A stretch of 64,000 bases of DNA from the NCBI GenBank assembly GCA_963921825.1, contig OY997595.1, forward strand, positions 16,361,228-16,425,227, written 5' to 3'. The notes below the pieces were generated by a model. The model saw only the letters and a program-made list of their open reading frames with translations, was not told the origin of the DNA and made no database searches. Shown piece after piece: positions 11,459-22,767 of the stretch. The position numbers were made by a program, and so were the translations under genes. The stretch's first letter is position 1; each line of letters opens with the position of its first letter. This DNA comes from Erodium maritimum. Taxonomy: Eukaryota > Streptophyta > Magnoliopsida > Geraniales > Geraniaceae.

Positions 11459-13004
11459 CGTGCTACCTTCGGGATTCACAAGACGGTGTTCAAAGTTTCG
11501 GTTTTGCTTGAAAGTTTCGTTTTTGGCATGTTGTTTTGCTAAATTGTTTGATAACATGTTTTAAATTATTGTTTATGGATTTAATACATGTAAAATGATT
11601 TTTTGAAAATTATTTCAAATCTGGAAATTTTGAAATTTTTTTTTTGATTTTTCGGGTCTTGGGAGCGGGACTCTCGGGGAGCCGAAACCGGGACCGAACG
11701 GGGCTCCGTTGGACGGAGCTAGGCCAAGCATGACCATTGGATGATTGATATGCCAAGGCTAAACCGTTTTGTTAGTTATGACGAGTTTGGAACCGTCATG
11801 ATGAACTCGAAGATCAAATGTTCAAAAGTTTCATTTTTGAACGGTTTCGATAAACCGAGCATCAAAAAATTTCAAAACTTGGCTATTAATTAAAACCGGA
11901 AAATCACATGATGTTTGATAACATGCTTGTTTGATAACACGATGTGTGATGTGATGTTGGCATGGTGTACATAATAGCCCCGAGCTCGATTTAATTATTT
12001 ATCGCTTTTCACGGCCTGCGAGCCGTTAGAGTTAGCGTGTAATTATTCTTTCAAGGTGTGGTCGTCGAACCACTTGTTTGTAATATTTATTTATTCCCGA
12101 CCTGCGAGTCGTGTATTAAATTGTAATTTTTTACTCAAGATGAAGAAAGGGCGAAAAGGTCATTTGGTGGCTTTTCGGGTGTTGGCATCGGCTTGGAGTC
12201 GGTGGAGCTCAAGAAGCTAGTGGGAGTTAGTTTAGGGGGCTATTATGTGCACATTTATCACTTTATGCTTGGTTTAGTTTATGCATGATTAATTCTATGT
12301 GTTTTAGAATTGCATGCTTAACTTTATTTACCGAGCATATCACCTCACATGCAAAGATAAAATTGGAATTTTAATCCTTGTGTGTGAACCCTTAGAACCG
12401 TCATTGCATTGGATGTAGTTGAAGGGTTCAAAGGAAGAATTACATTGGATGTAATTTGAGGCATCATTGCATTTGGAATGTAGTTGATGTGCTCATCGCA
12501 TCTAGGATGTGCCAAAGTTTTGAACACAACTGGACAAGTAAAAGCGGGTCATGTCCGATACCTCCCAATCATCAACACCTTACTACCTCCCCGTCCTATG
12601 GGTGTCGTGCGCATTAGCGGAGCATCCATGGGGAAGCGGGGTAGTAGGTTTGGACGACATATGTGGGTGTCGTGCGCATTAGCGGAGCACCTACATAGTG
12701 ACGAGCCATAGTTGAAAATTGGTGGACCCGACTACGATTCTCGGCCTGAGGTTGAGCTAGGGTAACAGATAGGGTAAGTCGTGTACATAAGTACATACCC
12801 TAGCCAAGAGTCACATTGGATGTGATTGGATGGAGTCCTACCTACATAGCTCGATTAAGTGGCGAGCATTAGTTCAGCTTAATCGAGTGAATCAAGGATC
12901 TTGGTTTCAGATTCTAAAGGTTTAGAATTGATTGTTGGTGTTTAAGCTTGATCTTCATAAAATTTATTCAGTTTACTGATTGAATTTTATCTGTTGTAGA
13001 TCAA
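11459..13004 (+). other. 5' leader of the inner copia element
   Basis: Untranslated sequence between primer site and gag, parallel to 8725-9757 plus 18226-18727 of the outer copy. It contains ACATTGGATGT-type hairpin motifs near 12405, 12439 and 12465 and another at about 12811. No gene is seen; the 12484-12711 frame is fortuitous. Confidence 0.8.
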
Positions 13005-16000
13005 ATGGCAAATTCAGCGAACATTAATAGTTTGTCATTAAAAACCATTCTTGACAGGGTCAAGCTAAATGGGACAAACTATTTGGACTGGTACAGAATT
13101 TTGAGGATAGTCCTCAAGTCTGAACGCAAAGAATATGTCCTTGACAAGGCTGTCTCTAAGACCATATCAGAGTTACATGAAGTGTCATTAACTGCTGAGA
13201 AGAATATCTCAGGGATCTGGGATCCAAGGATATTCTGATGGTCAACAAGGGAATTGGAAGTGGCAAGGGCTGGGCCCATGCGCACTTGGCAGGAAAGATG
13301 AGACACCTGAGAATGTCTGCTTCTACTGCCAACAGCCTGGTCATTGGAACCGGGATTACAGGAAGTTCACGGCTGATCTGAAGAAGGGCAGTGGGACTGC
13401 CTTCATCAAATAGCCTGGATGATCTGAAGAAGGGCAGTAGGACTGCGCCTTCATCAGGAAACCTGGATGATCTAAGGAAGGGCGGTGGGACCGTGCCTTC
13501 ATTCGGTATTAACTCTATAGAGCTACATCTCTCTACTTCCAAAGATTCATGGGTATTAGATACCATGACTGAATCTCACACATGCACTAATATATGGTGG
13601 CTGAAAGTAGGAGAGATTTGGAAAGCACGAAATGGACCTCAGAGTTGTGGCAACTACTGTAGGATCCATGAGTCTTGCTTTGCCAAGAGGCCTTGTCTTA
13701 GTATTGTATAATGTATATTGCATACCTACTTTTAGTAGGAATATTATATCTGTATCCGTGTTTGACAAGGAAGGATATAATGTTAATATTGGAAATGAAG
13801 TTTTCAATGTTCTATGCAATGATATGTTTTATACCAGTACTGACATGGTTGGAGGATTGTACATATTAGATATGGGTAACAATGCCTCAAGTTCTATATA
13901 TTCCGTTAATACCAAGAGGTCTAAATCCAACGATTTAAACCTAACTCTGTTATGGTACTGTCATTTGGGTCGCATAAACAAGAAGCGCCTATCAGCACTT
14001 CAGAAGTGCGGGCTTTCAGGTTCATTCGAATTCCATTCGATCGATAGGTGCAAGGTTTGTTTGATGGGCAAAATGACTAAAGTGCCCTTTATCGATCGCG
14101 ATGAAAGGGCGGGTGAATTATTGGGGCTGATACACTCGAATGTGTGTAGACCAATAAGTTCACTTGCCAGGAGGGGTTTTAACTACTTTATCACATTTAC
14201 TGATGATTACAGTAAATATGGTTATGTCTATTCGGTGAGACATAAGTCTGAAGCTTTTGATAAATTCAAAGAGTTTAAGACTATAGTAGAAAACCAGCTC
14301 GACAAAGGTATTAAGGCACTTCGATTGGATCGAGGTGGAAAATACTTGACCACAGAGTTATTAGATCATCTAAAAGAGAATGGGATCCTTTTGAAATGGA
14401 CTCCTCCTAGGTCACTGTAGTTGAAAGGTGTAGCCAAACGGAGAAATCGGACATTGTTAGACAATGGTCTGTTCCATGATTAGTTGGACTGATCTCCCAA
14501 TCTCTTTTAGGGGTTTTGCTCTAGAGACGACCGCATTCATAGTGAATCGGGCTTCGACGAATGGTGTGGAAGGGACACCATTTTAAAATTGGTACGGGAT
14601 GATGCCCGCTTTGTCCTTCCTAAAGATTTGTGGTTGCGAGGCTTATGTGAAACATTTGGTTTCGACTAAGCTCGAACCAAGATCTGAGATATGCACCTTC
14701 GTGTGGTATCCCAAAGCAACAAGGGGATACTATTTCTACAATCCCAGTGAGAACATGGTGTTCGTCGCTTGGGGTGGGGTCTTTATGGAAAAGAAGTTTT
14801 GTTTCCAAAGACGTCATTGGGAGGATTGTGCATCTCGAAGAAATTCAGGATGGTACAGATCTGTCTAAACCAATTGGCAACCCAGTAGAAAGGAGCCAGA
14901 GATTGTCGTAGAGTAAGAACCAATTCCTGTTACAATTCCGGAAGGTCCAAGGCGATTTGAAAGGATCAATCTTCCACCTCCAAGATATGGTATCCGGAGG
15001 TGACAATGAAGTCATGGTGGATCACGATGATCCAGCCACCTTTCAGGAAGTCGTGGATGGGCCCAACTCCGAGTTATGGCTGGGAGCCATGAGGGAGGAA
15101 ATGCAATCCATGTTGGACAACCGAGTCTGGGAACCGGTTGATCCCATCAATGGTGTGAGGACCATAGGATGCAAATGGATCTTCAAGGTGAAGATGGACA
15201 TGGACGGCAACCCTCTGACCTACAAAGCTCAACTGGTGGCGAAAGGTTATAGGCAGATCCAATGGATTGACTATGAGGAAACCTTCTCCTTAGTGGCTAT
15301 GGTCAAAATTGATCCAAATTCTTCTTGACATAACTGCGTATCATAATTACGAGATATGGCAAGTGGATGTCAAAACCGCTTTCCTAAATGGAAATTTGAC
15401 TGAGTACGTTTGTATGTCTCGGCCCAAAGGTTTTGACGATCCGAAGAATAAAGGAAAGATTTATAAGTTGTTGAAATCCATTTATGGATTGAAACGAACT
15501 TCTCGGAGTTGGATCCTTCGTTTTGATGAAGCTGTAATTGGATTTGGCTTAATCAAGAACGAGGATGAATCTTGCGTTTATAAGAAGGCTAGTGGGAGCA
15601 ATATTACCTTTCTGGTTCTCATTGAAAACGACATCCCAACCTTGCACGAGACTAAAGCTTGGTTGAGGAAGTGTTTTTCAATAAAGGACTTAGGCGATGC
15701 TTCTCATATCTTAAGGATTAAGATATGTAGAGATCGCACCAAGAGGGTCTTGGATTTAAGTCAGGGAACCTATGTGAACAAGGCATTGAGTAGGTTCTTA
15801 ATGCTCGATTCAAAGAAAGGACTCTTACCCACTAGTCATGGCATTCATCTTAGCAAGACTCAGTGTCCTAAGACACCTGATGAGCTGAAAAGGATGATGA
15901 GAATCCTATGCGCCTGGGGGCAGGATCGATCATATATGCCATGACATGTATGAGACCAGACGTCTCGTAAGCCTTATGTTGTACCAGTAGACATCATTCT

Positions 16001-16518
16001 AACCCGGGGGAAAGATGATGCTGAACTAGTCGTCGAAGGATGAGTAGACGCTAGTTTTCCAAGACAAATCCAGATGACTTTAGAAGTCAATCAGGATATG
16101 TGTTTACGCTGAATGGCAGAGCTTTAGCTGGGAAAGCGTAAAGCAAGATACCATTGCCGAATCTACGACAGAGGCCAAATACATGGATGCTGCAGAGGCA
16201 GCTAAGGAGGCTATGTGGATTTGGAAATTCATGGCAGGGCTGGGTGTAATTAAAAACCCATCTAGTCCGGTGAATCCATTTTGCGACAACACAAGGGCCA
16301 TTGCGCAAGCTAAAAGCCTAGATCGCATAAACAAATCCAAACATGTACTGCGGCGTATCCACCTCATCAGATAAATACTGAACTGAGGTGAAGTGAAGAT
16401 AACCGATATTGCAACAGATGATAACATAGCCAACCCGTTGACTAAGGCAGTGTCACTGCCTGAACATGTTAGACATGTAAAGTCGATGGGGACATATTGG
16501 AGTTTAGATTGGAACTAG
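13005..16518 (+). pseudogene. Broken copia gag-pol polyprotein of the inner element
   Basis: It is homologous to the intact frame at 18728-22753 but defective throughout. Gag begins at 13005, then jumps from about residue 49 to residue 188 of the intact copy, which removes most of the capsid domain. The zinc knuckle near 13320-13360 has its last Cys replaced by Tyr. A 46-48-bp segment is present in three copies at 13375-13510. The protease motif reads DTM instead of DTG. The integrase piece (13632-14420) ends at a stop after the core. Parts of integrase and reverse transcriptase remain at 14599-14868, 14957-15328 and 15309-15944. The catalytic YVDD and neighbours are deleted (FLVL joined directly to IENDIP), and an RNase H segment is missing near 16000. 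It cannot encode a working reverse transcriptase. Confidence 0.93.
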
Positions 16519-16521
16519 GGC

Positions 16522-16532
16522 AAGTGGGAGAT
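16522..16532 (+). promoter_or_regulatory. Polypurine tract, inner copia
   Basis: AAGTGGGAGAT directly before the 3' LTR at 16533. It is the same as that of the outer copy at 22757-22767 and primes plus-strand DNA synthesis. Confidence 0.85.
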
Positions 16533-18220
16533 TGTTAGTCTTAGTGCCCGTAGTTCAATCCTAAATGTCCAAATGTATATATCATCGTTAGCAATAAAAT
16601 TAAAGCGGCTTTATATTACTTATGTGTTGGAGTAATATATCGATGTGTGCTCTGATCTATGCCCACCATGCGAATAGAACCATAGATCGAGATAGATCAC
16701 ACTCGATGGGTCCCTAGTCAACAAAGCTTCACTAGAAGCGACTAGTATGAAAGATGGCTCTTTATGGCTTACGTTCTGTTAGTCATTGGAATGGGATTCC
16801 GGAGTCTGATCATAGATATCATGTGGGACATGATATTGGACGACCCGCCCTGAATATGTGCCATAGATTAAGTCATGAACATATTCAGTGTTGTAGCTTG
16901 TCATGTATCCTTAGACCAAGGAGTCTTTGTGATCGCTATGTAGTCAACAACCTAGTTTGACCTGAGCCTAACGTTGTCCGTAACAGGGCTTCCATAACGG
17001 CCATGATTGGCTTGGGGACGGGCTACATGAGTGACACGAAAGACGGCTAAGGGATTTATCCCTCATACTAAGGTATGGGAAAGATATCGGTTCTCGGCCG
17101 CTTGATCGAGAGTGACTGGAAGAATAGCATGGCCATGCACATGATACTGGGTATCATATCTTCAGTCATCTCACATATCAAGGAACGGTGATTGAGAATA
17201 ATAAGGATGACGGCTCTATGCCTTATCTCAATCAGGATATCGGAGATAAAAGGATAATGACAGGGACGACGGAAAGGTTAGAATTGACAGGGTCGATTCG
17301 TTATGTAGTGTCAGGCAATACTAAAGTCTCGTTAGTTGCCACTTAAATAGGATCAAGTAAAATGGGATTTTACGTTGATCTATTGACATGCATAAACCTA
17401 AGGGTCACACCGGAGGATGAAACTCATTGACACATTTATGGAGAATGGCCAAAAGGGAGTTGTCTCGGGACATGACCAAAACTGGGTTTTGGGTCATGTG
17501 CCCGTAAGTGAATAGGACTTTACGGATCGAGACAAGGCTTGGAGTCTTGGGATTGATCGCGTCGGATAATGTTGGACATTTCCGGTATGGAAGGCATGGA
17601 GGCGATGAGCGAATCACGGGACCTCGTTGGAAATGGCCACGGGCCATGTTCCAAGAGGCCCATGAAAGGCCCATGCAACCAAGGCCCATGGAACTAATTA
17701 ATCAAGTCTTGATTAACTAGTACTAAGTAAGCAAGACAAGGATTAAGGTGTTGGTGATTCACCACCTAACCCAATCTTGTCTTGCCATACTTTGTCCTAT
17801 TTACACCTTACTTGACACCATACTTGTCCCATGCCTTTAGTTGGACAAGTATGGGTTTTGTTATGTTTAAGTCATCTTTTTTCAACATAACAAACACAAG
17901 ATAAGAATAGAAAACACATTTTCTCTCCCTCTTCCATGGCCATTTCGGGTTTGGCTAGTTTCCTCCTCCATTTTTGTGTTCTTGAGTCCTCAAAGAGAAG
18001 AACTACGTGGCTTTGATTCCCATGTGGATACGTAGGCGTCTTGGAGACTCAAGCCAATCATTCGTTAACCGGTGTTCTTGTTTTGGTAAGAACTAGTGCT
18101 GAATTTTTCTCTTGTTAATCCATTCTTTGTTAGTTGTTTCATGGTTCTAATTGTCTCTTGGTTTTCATTGATTTTCCGCTGCGAGTTGGTTCATCTCCAA
18201 CCTTACCTCGAGACCCAACA
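16533..18220 (+). repeat. 3' LTR of the inner copia element
   Basis: 1688 bp from TGTTAGTCTT to ACCCAACA, followed by the CTAGG duplication. It ends 507 bp upstream of the intact gag-pol start of the outer element and points towards it, so any promoter in this LTR could now drive that frame. Confidence 0.95.
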
Positions 18221-18727
18221 CTAGGATGTGCCAAAAGTTTAAAACACAACCGGACAAGTAAAAACGGGTCATGTCCGATACCTCCCAATTATCAACACCT
18301 TACTACCTCCCCGTCCTATGGGTGTCGTGCGCATTAGCGGAGCATCCATGGGAAAGCGGGGTAGTAGGTTTGGACGACATGTGTAGGTGTCGTGCTCATT
18401 AGCGGAGCACCCACATAGTGACGGGCCATAGTTGAAAATTGGTGGACCCGACTACGATTCTCAGCCTGAGGTTGAGCTAGGGTATTAGATAGGGTAAGCC
18501 GTGTACATGAGTACATACCCTAGCCAAGAGTCACATTGGATGTGATTGGATGGAGTCCTACCTACATAGCTCGATTAAGTGGTGAGCATTAGTTCAGCTT
18601 AATCGGGTGAATCAAGGATCTTGGTTTTAGGTTCTAAAGGTTTAGAATCAATTGGTTGGTGTTTGAACTTGATCTTCATAAAATTTATTCAGTTTACTGA
18701 TTATATTTTGTTTGTCGTGTAGATCCA
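18221..18727 (+). other. 5' leader of the outer copia element, second part
   Basis: Begins with the right CTAGG copy and continues the leader broken off at 9757. Another hairpin motif (CACATTGGATGTG) lies near 18532. No gene is seen. Confidence 0.8.
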
Positions 18728-21700
18728 ATGGCAAGTACTTCAGCGAACAATAGTAGTTTGTCACTAAAAACCATTCTTGATAGGATCAAGCTAAGTGGGA
18801 CAAACTACTTGGACTGGGACAGAAACTTGAGGATAGTCCTCAAATTCGAGCGCAAAGAATATGTCCTAGACCAGGCTATCCCTGAGGAGCCAGCTAATAA
18901 TGCCATTAGGGCCGTTAAGGATGCATACCAAAAGCACCTTAGCGATTCTATAGATGTGGCATGTATTATGCTGGGCTGCATGGAGTCTGATCTCCAAGAC
19001 CAGTTCATGGAGTACTCTGATGACCCCTATACTATGATGGGGATCATAAAGGGTATGTTCAAGGAAAGGGCACGTATCGTGAGATACAATGTCCTTAATG
19101 AACTTCTCTCCTGCAAAATGTCAGCAGGAGTCTCCGTGGGTCCTCATGTCCTAAAGATGAAGGGGCATCTCGAACATCTTAATCGACTGGGTCTTAAGAT
19201 AGAGAACGAGATGGCAGCGGATGTGGTTCTGCGTTCCCTTCCTCGTTCATATGCTACGTTCGTCATGAACTATCATATGCACGATATGGACAAGACCATT
19301 TCAGAGTTGCATGGAATGTTGGTAACTGCTGAAAAGAACGTCAAGGATCAGGGATCCAAGGATGTTCTGATGGTCAGGCAGGGAAACAGTTTCAAGAATA
19401 AGGGAACTGTTAGTGGTAAGGGCAAGGCCCCTATGCACTTGGCAGGAAAGATGAGGCATCCGAAGCGTCCTAACCCTCCTAGGACCGGGGAGTCCTCAAG
19501 GAAGGGGAAGGATGTCGAGAATGTCTGCTTCTACTGTCAACAGCCTGGTCACTGGAAGAAAGATTGCAGGAAGTTTCTGGATGATCTGAAGAAGGGCGGT
19601 GGGACTGTGCCTTCATCAGGTATTTTCTTTATAGAGCTAAATCTCACTACTTCCAAAGATTCATGGGTATTGGATACCGGGGCTGAATCTCACATTTGTA
19701 CTAATGTGCAGTGGCTGGAAGGTAGGAGAAGCTTGAAGAAGGACGAGGTGGACCTCAGAGTGGGCAACAAGACTAGAGTTGTGGCGACTGCTGTAGGATC
19801 CATAAGTCTTCTTTTGCCAAGTGGGCTAGTTTTTGTTTTGAACAATGTATATTGTGTACCTACTTTCAGTAGGAATATTGTATCTATTTCTTTGTTGGAC
19901 AAGGAAGGATACAATTTTGATGTTGGAAATGGGATTTTCAATATTTTATGCAATGATATATTTTATGCTAGCGCCAAAATGGTTGGAGGATTGTACATAT
20001 TGGATATGGATAACAATGCCTCAAGCTCTATATATAATGTAAATACCAAGAGGTCTAAGTCCAATGATTTAGACCAAACTCTTTTATGGCATTGTCGTTT
20101 AGGCCACATAAACGAGAAACGCATATCAACACTTCACAAGTGTGGACTTCTTAGTCCATTCGAATTTCATTCGATTGATAGATGCGAATCTTGTTTGATG
20201 GGAAAACTGACTAAAGCGCCCTTCATCGGTCGCGGTGAAAGGGCGGGTGACTTATTGGGGCTAATACACTCGGATGTGTGTGGACCAATGAGCACACTTG
20301 CCAGGAGGGGTTTTAGCTACTTTATCACATTTACTGACGACTTCAGTAGATATGGTTATGTCTATTTGATGAGAGATAAGTCTGAAGCTTTTGATAAATT
20401 CAAAGAGTTTAAGACTGAAGTAGAAAACCAGCTCGGGAAAAGTATTAAAGCACTTCGATCAGATCGAGGTGGAGAATACTTGACCATAGAGTTTTTAGAT
20501 CATCTAGCAGAAAGTGGGATCCTTTCGGAATGGACTCCTCCCGGAACACCACAATTGAATGGTGTGTCCGAACGGAGAAATCGGACTTTATTGGATATGG
20601 TCCGGTCCATGATTAGTGGGACTGATCTCCCAATCTCTTTCTGGGGTTATGCTCTGGAGACGGCCGCATTCATTTTGAATCGGGCTCCGACGAAGGCTGT
20701 GGAAGGGACACCATTTGAGAAATGGCGCGGGAGAAAGCCCGTTTTGTCCTTCCTGAAGATTTGGGGTTGCGAGGCTTATGTGAAACGTTTAGTTCCGACT
20801 AAGCTCGAACCAAGATCTGATAAATGCACCTTCGTTGGGTATCCCAAAGAAACAATGGGGTACTACTTCTACAAACCCAGCGAGAACACGGTGTTCGTCG
20901 CTCGGGGTGGGGTCTTTATGGAAAGGGAGTTTATTTCCAAAGACGTCAGTGGGAGGGCTGTACATCTAGAAGAAATTCAGGGTGGTACAGATCCAACTGA
21001 TCCACTGGACAACCCTGTAGAAGAGCCTGAGATGGTCGTAGAGCAAGGACCAGTTCCTGCAACAATTCCAGAAGGTCCAAGGCGATCTGAAAGGGTTAGT
21101 CGTCCACCTCCGAGATATGGTTACTTTGTGTCTGGAGGTGACGGTGAGCTTGTGGTGGATCACGATGATCCAGCTACATTTCAGGAAGCTGTGGACGGAC
21201 CCGACTCTGAGTTATGGCTGGGAGCCATGAGGGAGGAAATGCAATCCATGTCGGACAACCAAGTCTGGGAACTAGTTGATCCCATCGGTGGTGTAAGAAC
21301 CATCAGATGCAAATGGATCTTCAAGGTGAAGATGGACATGGAAGGCAACCCTCAGACCTACAAAGCCCGACTGGTGGCGAAAGGTTATAGGCAGATCCAA
21401 GGGATTGACTATGAGGAAACCTTTTCCCCAATGGCTATGGTCAAATCTATCCGAATTCTTCTTGCCATAGCTGCATATCACGATTACGAGATATGGCAAA
21501 TGGATGTCAAAACCGCTTTCCTAAACGGAAATTTGTCGGAGGACGTTTATATGTCTCAACCCGAAGGTTTTGTCGATCCGAAGAATAAGGGAAAGATTTG
21601 TAAGTTGTTGAAATCCATTTATGGATTGAAACAAGCTTCTCGGAGTTGGAACCTTCGTTTTGATGAAGCTGTAATTGGATTTGGCTTTATCAAGAATGAA

Positions 21701-22753
21701 GATGAACCTTGCGTTTACAAGAAGGCAAATGAGGGTATGATTACCTTTCTGGTGTTGTATGTCGATGACATACTACTCATTGGAAACGACATCCCAACCT
21801 TGCACGAGACTAAAGCTTGGTTAGGGAAGTGTTTCTCAATGAAGGACTTAGGCGATGCTGCTTATATCTTAGGGATTAAGATATATAGAGATCGCACCAA
21901 GAGGGTCTTGGGTTTAAGTCAATGCACCTATGTGAACAAGGTATTGAGTAGGTTCTCAATGCTTGATTCCAAGAAAGGACTCTTACCCGCACGTCATGGC
22001 GTTCATCTCAGCAAGACTCAGTGTCCTAAGACACCTGATGAGCTGAAAAGAATGATGCGAATCCCATACGCTTCGGCGGTAGGATCGATCATGTATTCCA
22101 TGATATGCACGAGACCGGATGTCTCATATGCCTTGAGTTGTACCAGCAGACATCAGTCTAACCCTGGTGTGGAACACTGGATAGCGGTCAAAGCGATTCT
22201 CAAATATTTGAGAAGAACTAAGGACGCGTTTCTAGTGTACGGGGGAAAAGATGATTCTGAACTAGTTGTTAATGGATATGTAGACGCTAGTTTCCAGACA
22301 GATCCAGATGACTTTAGAAGTCAGTCAGGATATGTGTTCACGCTGAATGGCGGAGCTTTCAGCTGGAACAGCGTGAAGCAAGACACCGTCGCTGACTCCA
22401 CGACAGAGGCCGAGTACATAGCGGCTGCAGAGGCGGCCAAGGAGGCTGTGTGGATTAGGAAGTTCACGGCAGGGTTGGGTGTAATCAAAAACCCATCCAG
22501 CCCGGTGAACCTATTTTGCGACAACACAGGGGCTATTGCGCAAGCTAAAGAGCCCAGATCGCATAACAAATCCAAACATGTACTGCGGCGATATCACCTC
22601 ATCAGAGAAATACTGAACCGAGGCGATGTGAAGATCACCTATATTGCAACTGATGATAACATAGCTGACCCGTTGACTAAGGCACTATCGTTGCCTAAAC
22701 ATGAGAGGCATGTAAGGTCAATGGGAATAGATTGGAGTTTAGATTGGAACTAG
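18728..22753 (+). CDS. Intact Ty1/copia gag-pol polyprotein (1341 aa)
   Basis: A single frame with all copia domains in order. The gag capsid region covers about residues 10-210. The CCHC zinc knuckle is at C267, C270, H275 and C280 and binds element RNA. The aspartic protease motif DTGA is at 316-319. In the integrase, the zinc pair is H455/H460 with C486/C489 and the catalytic triad is D516, D579 and E615 (a D-35-E spacing). The reverse transcriptase core starts near 840, with YVDD at 1011-1014. RNase H has D1186, E1227 and D1265. The ATG at 18728 is chosen because it aligns with the gag start at 13005 of the nested copy. The frame ends at TAG, four bases before the purine tract. I see no broken catalytic motif, so it could make active enzymes. 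Its own leader is interrupted by the nested element. Frames on the opposite strand here are shadows. Confidence 0.97.
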   Translation: MASTSANNSSLSLKTILDRIKLSGTNYLDWDRNLRIVLKFERKEYVLDQAIPEEPANNAIRAVKDAYQKHLSDSIDVACIMLGCMESDLQDQFMEYSDDPYTMMGIIKGMFKERARIVRYNVLNELLSCKMSAGVSVGPHVLKMKGHLEHLNRLGLKIENEMAADVVLRSLPRSYATFVMNYHMHDMDKTISELHGMLVTAEKNVKDQGSKDVLMVRQGNSFKNKGTVSGKGKAPMHLAGKMRHPKRPNPPRTGESSRKGKDVENVCFYCQQPGHWKKDCRKFLDDLKKGGGTVPSSGIFFIELNLTTSKDSWVLDTGAESHICTNVQWLEGRRSLKKDEVDLRVGNKTRVVATAVGSISLLLPSGLVFVLNNVYCVPTFSRNIVSISLLDKEGYNFDVGNGIFNILCNDIFYASAKMVGGLYILDMDNNASSSIYNVNTKRSKSNDLDQTLLWHCRLGHINEKRISTLHKCGLLSPFEFHSIDRCESCLMGKLTKAPFIGRGERAGDLLGLIHSDVCGPMSTLARRGFSYFITFTDDFSRYGYVYLMRDKSEAFDKFKEFKTEVENQLGKSIKALRSDRGGEYLTIEFLDHLAESGILSEWTPPGTPQLNGVSERRNRTLLDMVRSMISGTDLPISFWGYALETAAFILNRAPTKAVEGTPFEKWRGRKPVLSFLKIWGCEAYVKRLVPTKLEPRSDKCTFVGYPKETMGYYFYKPSENTVFVARGGVFMEREFISKDVSGRAVHLEEIQGGTDPTDPLDNPVEEPEMVVEQGPVPATIPEGPRRSERVSRPPPRYGYFVSGGDGELVVDHDDPATFQEAVDGPDSELWLGAMREEMQSMSDNQVWELVDPIGGVRTIRCKWIFKVKMDMEGNPQTYKARLVAKGYRQIQGIDYEETFSPMAMVKSIRILLAIAAYHDYEIWQMDVKTAFLNGNLSEDVYMSQPEGFVDPKNKGKICKLLKSIYGLKQASRSWNLRFDEAVIGFGFIKNEDEPCVYKKANEGMITFLVLYVDDILLIGNDIPTLHETKAWLGKCFSMKDLGDAAYILGIKIYRDRTKRVLGLSQCTYVNKVLSRFSMLDSKKGLLPARHGVHLSKTQCPKTPDELKRMMRIPYASAVGSIMYSMICTRPDVSYALSCTSRHQSNPGVEHWIAVKAILKYLRRTKDAFLVYGGKDDSELVVNGYVDASFQTDPDDFRSQSGYVFTLNGGAFSWNSVKQDTVADSTTEAEYIAAAEAAKEAVWIRKFTAGLGVIKNPSSPVNLFCDNTGAIAQAKEPRSHNKSKHVLRRYHLIREILNRGDVKITYIATDDNIADPLTKALSLPKHERHVRSMGIDWSLDWN

Positions 22754-22756
22754 GGC

Positions 22757-22767
22757 AAGTGGGAGAT
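22757..22767 (+). promoter_or_regulatory. Polypurine tract, outer copia
   Basis: AAGTGGGAGAT directly before the 3' LTR at 22768. Confidence 0.88.

Larger units (their letters stand above)
9758..18220 (+). mobile_element. Defective Ty1/copia retrotransposon (inner copy) nested in a relative
   Basis: An 8.46-kb element with LTRs of equal length (1688 bp; 9758-11445 and 16533-18220), a CTAGG duplication, a primer site at 11447-11458 and a purine tract at 16522-16532. I count about eight mismatches between its LTRs (about 0.5%), so it inserted recently and after the outer copy. Its coding region is broken by deletions, frameshifts and changed catalytic residues. These cannot have built up in the short time since insertion, so it probably moved using proteins made by another copy. 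Its LTRs differ from the outer ones, mainly in the last 400 bp, so it belongs to a distinct subfamily. Confidence 0.95.
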
